A stretch of DNA of 5,052 bases from Pseudomonadota bacterium (GTDB lineage Bacteria > Pseudomonadota > Alphaproteobacteria > UBA9655), in the NCBI GenBank assembly GCA_021809225.1, contig JAKBAL010000210.1, positions 1-5,052 on the forward strand, given 5' to 3'. The notes under the pieces are model-generated. The model ran no database searches. It saw nothing but the letters and a program-made list of their open reading frames with translations, and was not told the DNA's origin. Shown piece after piece: positions 1 to 5,052 of this stretch (position 1 is the first letter of the stretch; the number at the start of each line of letters is the position of its first letter). Both the position numbers and the translations under genes were made by a program.

Positions 1-33
1 ATCTTATTTTAAGTTACGTTGAGAGCGTAAAAA

Positions 34-198
34 ATGATAAAAAATCATAATACTCTCCCTTTGATATCCTTCTATTTTATCCGCCATGGGGAAACGGATG
101 AGGAGGGAAAAGGTTTCTATGAAAAATGCAATTTTGAATGCATGTCTTTTGAAGGAAAATATAATATGAGATATCGATGCAAATGGAACAAAAGTTGA
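34..198 (+). pseudogene. Histidine phosphatase family remnant (N-terminal fragment, 54 residues)
   Basis: This short reading frame begins at ATG 34, eight bases after a GAGAG that could serve as ribosome binding site, and ends at TGA 196-198. It encodes 54 residues. Residues 13-21 read FYFIRHGET, which is the first strand and catalytic RHG loop of the histidine phosphatase / phosphoglycerate mutase superfamily; the His is the residue phosphorylated during catalysis. Members usually continue with Asp-Trp-Asn and run to about 180-220 residues with a second catalytic His. Here the match stops after RHGETD and the remaining 33 residues are Cys- and Lys-rich with no resemblance to the family. I therefore read it as the surviving start of a truncated gene, convergent with the acetyltransferase gene that ends at 236. 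It cannot be an active phosphatase. A chance occurrence of the motif is possible but unlikely given its position close to a start codon. Confidence 0.5.
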
Positions 199-235
199 GG
201 AAAAAAGTGGTTAATGAAAGTAAGATCCTTTTATT

Positions 236-790
236 TTAAAAAAGATGTCCTAGCAAATCTATGGTTTGCCCTTCAAAAGGAAAATTCGTTTGTGATTTGA
301 TCATAAGTATATCCCTCACATTTTTTTCCATAATACAAAGAGATGAAGAATCTTCGATAGCAAGGCACCTGCAGTTTGCGTCAACCTCTTTATAGCCAAG
401 CTTCGTATAAAAACCTTTCTCATCGGCAAACAGTAAGAGATGATTCACCTTAAAACGATGAGCGATTCTCTCAACTTCCTTCATAAGCAAGGTTGCAATA
501 CCTTGGCTGCGATATTTTTCGAGAACACATAAGTCACCAATACCTATAATGTTTAAATGTTGTTTGTTTACAGAGATAACGCGATAGACAAGACTCAACT
601 GTCCTATAATCTCATCCTTATAAATTGCAAATAATCGAGATGAGGGAATTTGTTTATGGAAGACTCGATCCTTGAAATAACTGGGAAAACTTGATGAAAG
701 AAGACTCAATAAACTTGAATGTTCAGATGCAGAAAGTTCAAAATCTCTTTTTTCCCGGATTGAAATGAGGGATGGATCTAGAGTACTCAC
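236..790 (-). CDS. GNAT family N-acetyltransferase (184 residues)
   Basis: This encodes a predicted cytoplasmic acyl-CoA-dependent acetyltransferase of the GNAT fold; the acceptor substrate cannot be told from sequence. The core lies at about residues 52-135. Strand 4 (GIGDLCVL, 83-90) leads into the pyrophosphate-binding loop YRSQGIA (93-99), which fits the R/Q-x-x-G-x-G/A pattern for acetyl-CoA binding. It is followed by helix LLMKEVERIAHR, strand HLLLFAD (117-123) and the typical FYTKLGY (127-133). The N-terminal part (SAxEHxxLxxLLxxxFPxYF, then FHKQxPxxRLFA) resembles single-domain GNATs that are remotely like NodA or aminoglycoside 2'-acetyltransferases, but I would not assign either function. 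The start is GTG at 790, with AGGA nine bases upstream, and the stop is TAA. It lies 41 bases downstream of a second GNAT gene on the same strand, probably in one transcript. The length is normal and no damage is visible. Confidence 0.9.
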   Translation of the reverse strand: MSTLDPSLISIREKRDFELSASEHSSLLSLLSSSFPSYFKDRVFHKQIPSSRLFAIYKDEIIGQLSLVYRVISVNKQHLNIIGIGDLCVLEKYRSQGIATLLMKEVERIAHRFKVNHLLLFADEKGFYTKLGYKEVDANCRCLAIEDSSSLCIMEKNVRDILMIKSQTNFPFEGQTIDLLGHLF

Positions 791-831
791 GAATGCTTAT
801 CCTGCTTATATCCAAAATGGGTGTTATTGAT

Positions 832-1296
832 TCAAGGTTCCATCTTGATATATGCATTTCCCTTAGGCTGCATTAAATCAAGATTTTGAAATCCAAGAGA
901 TTCATAGAACAGCCTTTGGGATTGTTCATCATCTGTTAATAATAAATGCTTATGAATGTTTGGATACAAAGCTAAAGCTCTTGTATGGAGAGTGCGGCCA
1001 ACTCCAGCTCGTTGGACCTTTGGGTGGACGAGAAGATCTTGAATAAAATGGATGGAAACATTGTCACTCAACCCCCGAATCAATCCAATCAGCTGATCAT
1101 TTTTATAGCAGGAGATGACATATGTGGAGTTTTGAATGGCCGTCATCAATTTATCGGGAAAGTCAGTATAACGTGTCCATCCCACTGAGCGATAAAGAGA
1201 AATAATTGCATCATGGTCTGTTGGTTTTTTGTTTGTATAGATTACAGTGTTTTCGTTTTGTAGCATTGTCTCGGATTTAAAACTTACTGGCTTCAT
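832..1296 (-). CDS. GNAT family N-acetyltransferase (154 residues)
   Basis: This is a small cytoplasmic acetyltransferase belonging to a widespread GNAT group recognised by an N-terminal IYTNKKPT segment (19-26) and LYRSVGW (34-40). Known proteins with this signature are mostly uncharacterised; the substrate is unknown. The acetyl-CoA loop is QRAGVG (95-100), a perfect Q-x-x-G-x-G, preceded by strand FIQDLLVHP. It is followed by LLLTDD (118-123) and FYESLGF (130-136). The frame opens at ATG 1296, but family members usually start only a few residues before IYTN. ATG 1266 (residue 11) is therefore a good alternative start; neither ATG has a strong ribosome binding site. The protein ends on TGA at a position normal for the family, which supports TGA as a true stop in this genome. 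It is the first gene of a likely two-gene unit with the GNAT gene at 236-790. Confidence 0.9.
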   Translation of the reverse strand: MKPVSFKSETMLQNENTVIYTNKKPTDHDAIISLYRSVGWTRYTDFPDKLMTAIQNSTYVISCYKNDQLIGLIRGLSDNVSIHFIQDLLVHPKVQRAGVGRTLHTRALALYPNIHKHLLLTDDEQSQRLFYESLGFQNLDLMQPKGNAYIKMEP

Positions 1297-1531
1297 TTTA
1301 GTATCTGCTTTTTTCTAACAACTGTCCATTGCCACTATGGGCCTTTTGCTATGTTAGAGTCTGAAAATTATGCTGTTCTAATTTTTGCATTGTATCTTCC
1401 TCAGTGGTGGTCGTTTTTTAAATTCTTTCAAACTTTTCAAGAAGGATCCCATAAAAATAGGTTATACAAAATATTGAAACATCCTTACATGTCTTTTAAC
1501 CTATAAGCTACTTCTAAAGGAAACCAACAAA
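1297..1531. other. Divergent intergenic region between GNAT operon and serine hydrolase
   Basis: This stretch must hold the promoters of both flanking units. I could not pick a convincing -35/-10 pair; TATACA (1463-1468) and TTGAAA (1474-1479) are promoter-like on the plus strand but badly spaced. Two short frames occur. One is a plus-strand frame of 51 codons from ATG 1351 to TAA 1506 without a ribosome binding site. The other is a minus-strand frame of 13 codons from ATG 1390 to TAG 1349, preceded at eight bases by a good GAGG. Neither resembles a known protein. AAAGG at 1516-1520 is the probable ribosome binding site for ATG 1532, the suspected original start of the hydrolase. Confidence 0.4.
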
Positions 1532-1572
1532 ATGACCGAAAATAAAATATTACTCTAAAGTCTGGTGCAACT

Positions 1573-3387
1573 TTGCAAGTTCCTGAGGGATGTCAGGCCC
1601 AATGGCTAGATCAAGATCATCAGATTATAAAACTCGAAACCCCTGATAAAGCCCTTGATATCTTTCTCCTTGAAATCAAAGGAAGTGACCTAAAACAAGC
1701 CATTGCAGCCGCTTGGAAAAAAGTATCACCCACATTTGATAAAAAGATCAGTAAGATAGAGTCGCCGCCAGCACCAGCTGGTTATGATGATTTTGTTGCT
1801 CACGATTATGAGTCAAATCAAGGAACCTTTATTCGAGCAAGCGCTCGAAGAAAAAATGATATGATCTGGGTGTTTCTGAGATCCGGGTCAGAAACGATAG
1901 TTCATCAAAGAGATGCACAGATCTTTAGTTTTATTGGCAGCTTGAAAGTTCCTGGTATGATCACAGAGGATCTTTCTAAAAAACCCCGTAAGTCAATTAA
2001 AGAAAGTCGGGACTCATTCGATCATTTCATCACTCACGGTATGAAAGCACTCGATGTACCAGGTCTATCCATTGCCGTTGTTGAGGACGGAGAAATTGTT
2101 TTCGAAAAGGGCTATGGGGTTAAAAAATGGGGTGAACAAGATAAAGTAGGTGAGCATACCCTCTTTAAAATTGCCTCTATTACAAAATCCATGACGACCC
2201 TCTTGATGGCAAAGTTAGTTGAAGAAGGGAAGTTTAATTGGCATACAAAAGCTCAAGAAATCTATCCAAGTTTCTGTGTGGACGACTCCATCTTATCAAA
2301 AACACTTGAGATGGAACAACTGGCAAGTGCAAGCACCGGGCTTCCCAGGAAAGATCTTCCCATGATACTCAATTATAAAGAAAGGGATGCATTTCAGCAG
2401 CTCGCCACAACAAAGCCCACAACGAAAGTCAAGGAAACATTTCAGTATAATAATCAAATGTTAATGGCGGCTGGCTATATAGCCGCTCACGCTGTTTATC
2501 CCAAAAAATTAATGGATCAAGCCTTCGAAGATTTGATGTTTGAAAAAGTTTTTGACCCTATAGGGATGACAAGAACGACTTTTGTACCCGAGGAAAACTT
2601 TGTCTTTCCCCATTCAGACACCATAGATGGGACGGTTCAATTATTAACCCTGGAAGATGATGAAAGCACTGATTTTGCAAAGCCTGCGGGGGGCATCTGG
2701 TCAAGTGCTCACGACATGGGACTTTATCTCATCACCGAATTAAAGGGGGGCATCAATGCAACAGGAAAACGTATATTTGATGAACACAATTTTCAATATC
2801 GAAGAGCCCCTCAAGTTAAATCAGGTCATGATGCCGAATATGGATTAGGTTGGGGGATTTCAAAAAAGAAAGGGCTTACCCAAATTGGCCATAATGGAGG
2901 AACGGGTGGATTTGGGTCTCTCTTAGGATTTTATCCCGAAAAACAGTGTGGTTTTGTCGTGCTAACCAACGGTGTTGGGGGACATTCTTTAAATTGGGCC
3001 ATTCAGTGTAAACTTCTTGAACTTTGGTTTGATACCAATGAAAAATCATCTGAGATGCTCGACTATAATATTCAGGAAAGGGAAAAAAACGTAGTCGAAT
3101 TTAAGGAAAAATTGTCTGAGCCACATTCAGAATGGATAAAGCCCTTTTTAGGAAAACACAGAAATGCTGAATTAGGACTATTTGAAATCACCCAAGATCA
3201 AGGAGACTACATTTTAGACATTGGCATTTGTAAAACAAAGCTGATGCTTCATGAAGAAAAAAATGGGGAAAAGACCCTTGCCTGGATTACGCCACCTTAT
3301 GTTGGCTTTTCTCTAATCCCTTCTGAGGGTAAGTCTTTTAAGATGGTTGAAGACCAACACACATATGTGTTTGAGAAGATAAATTAG
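1573..3387 (+). CDS. Serine hydrolase, beta-lactamase/penicillin-binding-protein-like (604 residues), possible frameshift at start
   Basis: This is a serine hydrolase of the class-C beta-lactamase / DD-peptidase / esterase fold (beta-lactamase family PF00144). The catalytic domain spans about residues 145-470. It carries the nucleophile motif S-I-T-K (S202, K205), Y-N-N (Y292 to N294), KPAGGIWSS (370-378) and the third motif H-N-G-G (440-443), so the active site looks complete. The real substrate could be an ester or a peptide and is not predictable. Residues 1-130 form an extra alpha/beta domain (VPEG, AAAWKK, ARRKND, IGSLKVPG), similar to one seen in front of some Caulobacter-like serine hydrolases. 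Residues about 505-604 form a beta-rich C-terminal domain. No signal peptide is visible in the readable frame. The only common start in frame is TTG 1573; reading upstream gives K-S-G-A-T before a stop at 1543. ATG 1532, with AAAGG 11 bases upstream, reads MTENKILL and then stops in another frame. A one-base deletion near 1553-1558 probably separated the natural start from the body. If TTG is not used, this is a pseudogene. Confidence 0.85.
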   Translation: MQVPEGCQAQWLDQDHQIIKLETPDKALDIFLLEIKGSDLKQAIAAAWKKVSPTFDKKISKIESPPAPAGYDDFVAHDYESNQGTFIRASARRKNDMIWVFLRSGSETIVHQRDAQIFSFIGSLKVPGMITEDLSKKPRKSIKESRDSFDHFITHGMKALDVPGLSIAVVEDGEIVFEKGYGVKKWGEQDKVGEHTLFKIASITKSMTTLLMAKLVEEGKFNWHTKAQEIYPSFCVDDSILSKTLEMEQLASASTGLPRKDLPMILNYKERDAFQQLATTKPTTKVKETFQYNNQMLMAAGYIAAHAVYPKKLMDQAFEDLMFEKVFDPIGMTRTTFVPEENFVFPHSDTIDGTVQLLTLEDDESTDFAKPAGGIWSSAHDMGLYLITELKGGINATGKRIFDEHNFQYRRAPQVKSGHDAEYGLGWGISKKKGLTQIGHNGGTGGFGSLLGFYPEKQCGFVVLTNGVGGHSLNWAIQCKLLELWFDTNEKSSEMLDYNIQEREKNVVEFKEKLSEPHSEWIKPFLGKHRNAELGLFEITQDQGDYILDIGICKTKLMLHEEKNGEKTLAWITPPYVGFSLIPSEGKSFKMVEDQHTYVFEKIN

Positions 3388-3393
3388 GGCTGG

Positions 3394-3427
3394 AGATGGA
3401 GCTGCCACAGACTGCTCCATCTATTTT
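3394..3427 (+). terminator. Candidate intrinsic terminator after the serine hydrolase gene
   Basis: A perfect nine-base inverted repeat, AGATGGAGC (3394-3402) and GCTCCATCT (3414-3422), encloses an 11-base loop. It begins six bases after the TAG stop of the serine hydrolase and is followed by ATTTT. The position and stem favour a terminator; the T tract is short, so efficiency is uncertain. On the minus strand it lies downstream of the small gene ending at 3456 but lacks a T tract there. Confidence 0.45.
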
Positions 3428-3455
3428 GAGATTTCCCCAAGAGATTTGAACGTCT

Positions 3456-3755
3456 TTAACTCTCCAAGACCTCCTCTTCCACGGTTTTAATGCGAACGAA
3501 GTCATCACTTAACGCCACAAGATCAATGTGAGTTTTGCCCTTTAAAAATCGATCGAAAAACGAGCGAAGTATCCTGGTAAAGGCCTTAAACCTTCCATAA
3601 GTTGGATCTGGATCCCCAAAATTTGAATCTTCTAATGTTCTGAGATTAGGCAATATTTCACACAGCACTATTTCATCTGAAAATGATGTATGTTCCGTAT
3701 TGGTAAAGAGTGATTTATAATAATGCTTCACTACTGCTTTCCCCTGCGTCGACAT
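3456..3755 (-). CDS. Small protein, possibly a truncated NTF2/SnoaL-like domain (99 residues)
   Basis: I do not recognise this protein with confidence. The opening KAVVKHYYKSLFTN (6-19) looks like the first helix of SnoaL-like / NTF2-fold proteins, which often begin with a V-x-x-Y-Y-x-x-L pattern. FKAFTRILRSFFDRFLKG (56-73) followed by HIDLVALSDDFVRIKTV (76-92) resembles their later helix and the following strands, where D-L-V-A-x-x-D-x-V is common. Such domains usually run to 120-140 residues and finish with two or three further strands, which are missing here; the tail EEEVLES ends on TAA. It may be a shortened gene or a different small protein. ATG 3755 has only a weak GGGT four bases upstream and no clear promoter: a TTGACA on this strand (3826-3821) lacks a partner -10. 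It is co-directional with the iminopeptidase remnant but 134 bases away. Confidence 0.45.
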   Translation of the reverse strand: MSTQGKAVVKHYYKSLFTNTEHTSFSDEIVLCEILPNLRTLEDSNFGDPDPTYGRFKAFTRILRSFFDRFLKGKTHIDLVALSDDFVRIKTVEEEVLES

Positions 3756-3765
3756 GACCCGTCAA

Positions 3766-3774
3766 TGATATACT
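3766..3774 (+). promoter_or_regulatory. Possible extended -10 promoter element
   Basis: TGATATACT matches the extended -10 pattern TG-n-TATAAT with one mismatch. There is no good -35 at the usual distance (GCGTCG at 3746-3751), as is tolerated for extended -10 promoters. It would start transcription near 3781, ahead of the good ribosome binding site of the nine-codon frame at 3818. In an AT-rich genome such a match can arise by chance. Confidence 0.2.
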
Positions 3775-3817
3775 AAGTCTGTCTTATGAGATCGGCGTTG
3801 AAGAAGGAGATTGTTAG

Positions 3818-3847
3818 ATGTGTCAAACAAATACCTGTAGAAGCTGA
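3818..3847 (+). CDS. Possible nine-residue peptide frame or gene remnant
   Basis: ATG 3818 follows a near-ideal ribosome binding site, AAGGAGA (3804-3810), at a spacing of seven bases. The frame reads MCQTNTCRS and ends on TGA 3845-3847. After the stop the same frame stays open for another 31 codons to a TAA inside the iminopeptidase remnant, with a plausible hydrophilic composition just beyond the TGA (RIKEPTNSDEIKHLLKMF). It may be the start of a gene cut off by a nonsense mutation or rearrangement, a leader peptide, or chance. No family is recognised. It is antisense to nothing and sits in the gap between two minus-strand genes. Confidence 0.2.
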   Translation: MCQTNTCRS

Positions 3848-3889
3848 AGAATAAAGGAACCAACAAATAGTGATGAAATTAAGCATCTC

Positions 3890-4738
3890 CTAAAGATGTT
3901 TCGCTCTCATTTCATCTGCAGCGTCTCGGATAGCTTTGCTTAAACCAGGATCAAAGGCAGTGTGAGCTGCATCTGGTACAAAAACGAGTTTTGAACCTGG
4001 CCAGCTCTTGTGCAGTTTATAAGCGGATTGGGGTAATGCGTTGATGTCATGTCGTCCTTGCACAATGATACAGGGGAGATGGGAGATCCTGGATGCATTA
4101 TCGAGTAACTGATTTTTCGTAAGAAAAAAGTTATTTGCTGCATAATAACTCCATGAACGGGCAGCGCTTAAGACGAGCTTGTCATCTTTTAAAAGTTCTA
4201 TCAGTCCAGAATTTCCAAAAAGAGCCGCCCCAATAAAGGAATATTTTATCAAGGCTCTCGCGACCGGCATGTGAATATCGGGGTTTGGATCCATAACGCG
4301 TTTATAAAAAGCATTTATGAGATCGGGTCTTTCATTTTCTGGGAGGACACTTGTGAATTCATCCCAAACTTCAGGGTAAACTTCACCCATTCCATACCAT
4401 ATCTGATGGATATTTTCACTCGAGGCGAGGAAGATGCCTCTTAAGAGAAAGCCTAAGATCACATCTGGATATTCTTCTCCATAAGCGAGAGAAAGGGTGC
4501 TGCCCCACGATCCCCCAAATAAAATCCATTTTTCAATCCCCAAGTGTTTACGAACCTTCTCAAAATCTTCAATAAGATTCGCCGTATTATTTTCCCTCAT
4601 TTCAGCATGGGGTATCGATTGAGGAGCCCCTCTTTGGTCTACAAAAATTATCCTGTAATAATCGGGATCTGTATAACGTGCCAAGCCCGGATCACAACCT
4701 GCGCCTGGCCCGCCATGCACAACAAGAACAGGAACTCC
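3890..4738 (-). pseudogene. pip: Proline iminopeptidase-like alpha/beta hydrolase (peptidase family S33), 5'-truncated
   Basis: The sequence is clearly of the prolyl aminopeptidase type, cytoplasmic enzymes that release N-terminal proline from peptides. Counting from GTG 4720 (residue 1), HGGPG (2-6) is the oxyanion loop, FVDQRGAPQS (26-35) the conserved strand-turn, and GGSWGS (69-74) holds the nucleophile S71. GRHD (222-225) supplies D225, and PDAAHTAFDPG (249-259) supplies H253, so the catalytic triad is present. Full-length relatives are about 310-320 residues and have some 35-45 residues before HGGPG forming the first beta strands. Here homology begins at GVPVLVV (4738), and everything upstream is IS630 transposase sequence in the same frame. 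No ATG, GTG or TTG lies in frame between the TGA at 4849-4847 and GTG 4720, and a protein starting at GTG would lack the strand leading into the oxyanion loop. I consider it a pseudogene. The two glutamates that bind the substrate amino group in characterised enzymes also appear to be replaced. The stop is TAG 3892-3890. Confidence 0.85.
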
Positions 4739-5052
4739 TTTAGGGGTATGATGAAACTCGATACGCCTTACAATTTCTCGAGCTTTTTCAGCGGGGAATG
4801 CCTCATAAAATGCCCCTCCGTGTGCGGGTGTTGAGATTATCAGAAATCAAGATGATTTTTTCTGCATCAGCCTACTTTGTTCGCGCGCGTTCCTCCCTTT
4901 CGCAGGCCCGGTGCTGTGTCGTGCGCTGTGGGCGAGCACTTACCTTTCTCCATTTTTCGGCAAGAAGCCTTAGCGACCAACTCGCAAATCCATCGAGTTC
5001 TGAGCCTAAACGCATCGCTATCAATTTGGCTTCCTGTTCTCCAGCAAGCAAC
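4739..5052 (-). mobile_element. IS630-family transposase remnant, internally deleted and fused to the iminopeptidase
   Basis: Reading the minus strand inward from 5051 gives LLAGEQEAKLIAMRLG and then FASWSLRLLAEK, typical of the N-terminal half of IS630-family DDE transposases, just before the catalytic domain. At about 4952 the sequence jumps in frame to WRKVSARPQRT, which matches the middle of the catalytic domain, so very roughly 80-100 residues including the first catalytic Asp are missing. The frame then meets TAG (4874-4872), where relatives have Tyr in a Y-P-D-A motif. It resumes as ADAEKIILISDNLNTRT, which holds the conserved D-N motif (catalytic Asp at 4841-4839). An extra C at 4820 shifts the frame. 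FYEAFPAEKAREIVRR and IEFHHTPK follow in the new frame. Relatives continue HGSWLNMAE with the catalytic Glu; here the sequence turns into iminopeptidase. The element is dead, its beginning lies outside the window, and no terminal repeat is visible. The segment 4881-4940 is markedly richer in GC than its surroundings. Confidence 0.85.

Noticed and set aside
985..1188. Plus-strand open frame of 67 codons
   Set aside because: It lies entirely antisense within a well-supported GNAT gene and its translation resembles nothing.
1351..1506. Plus-strand frame of 51 codons, rich in aromatic residues
   Set aside because: There is no ribosome binding site, the composition is what AT-rich DNA gives, and no family is recognised.
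3821..3826. Perfect TTGACA on the minus strand as -35 for the 99-residue gene
   Set aside because: No acceptable -10 lies 15-19 bases downstream (CTTCAA at 17).
3884..3898. Small hairpin CATCT / AGATG at the iminopeptidase stop codon as a terminator
   Set aside because: It has only five pairs and no T tract on the minus strand.
3940..4143. Minus-strand open frame of 67 codons
   Set aside because: It overlaps the iminopeptidase remnant in another frame and has no protein-like features.
4801..4820. GGAGG followed by ATG 4806 on the minus strand as the iminopeptidase start
   Set aside because: That frame stops after 12 codons, and the bases encode the transposase segment GGAFYEAF in the adjacent frame.
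4544..4834. Plus-strand open frame of 96 codons
   Set aside because: It is antisense to the iminopeptidase and IS630 sequences, both supported by clear motifs on the other strand.
4841..4867. Reading MQKKSS, TGA, FLIIS as an iminopeptidase N-terminus with TGA decoded as tryptophan or a stop readthrough
   Set aside because: The sequence after the TGA is explained by IS630 transposase in a neighbouring frame, and a GNAT gene in the window ends normally on TGA.

Overview
The window is an AT-rich stretch of bacterial chromosome using the standard genetic code. It carries single enzyme genes rather than one pathway, and an unusual number of broken gene ends. The Caulobacter-like N-terminal domain of the serine hydrolase, the IS630 debris and the gene decay would suit an alphaproteobacterium, perhaps host-associated, but this is weak inference and no marker gene is present.

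Left part (1-1296): a short plus-strand remnant that opens like a histidine phosphatase (RHGET motif) faces two minus-strand GNAT acetyltransferase genes 41 bases apart, probably co-transcribed (the 154-residue gene first, then the 184-residue gene). A divergent intergenic region (1297-1531) separates them from a large plus-strand gene.

Centre (1532-3430): a class-C beta-lactamase-fold serine hydrolase with an intact SxxK / YxN / HxG active site. Its natural ATG appears to have been disconnected by a one-base frameshift, leaving only a TTG. A hairpin just after its stop codon may be a terminator.

Right part (3456-5052): a small minus-strand protein that may be the first part of an NTF2/SnoaL-like domain; a 134-base gap with a possible nine-codon peptide; then a proline-iminopeptidase-like alpha/beta hydrolase whose 5' end is gone. 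Directly upstream of it and fused in frame lies debris of an IS630-family transposase, itself damaged by a large internal deletion, a nonsense codon and a one-base insertion. The transposase sequence changes to iminopeptidase sequence within a shared Pro-Lys-Gly stretch.

I see no defence system, CRISPR array, RNA gene or new multi-gene system. The most informative observations are the IS630/iminopeptidase chimera, the frameshifted hydrolase start and the histidine phosphatase remnant.
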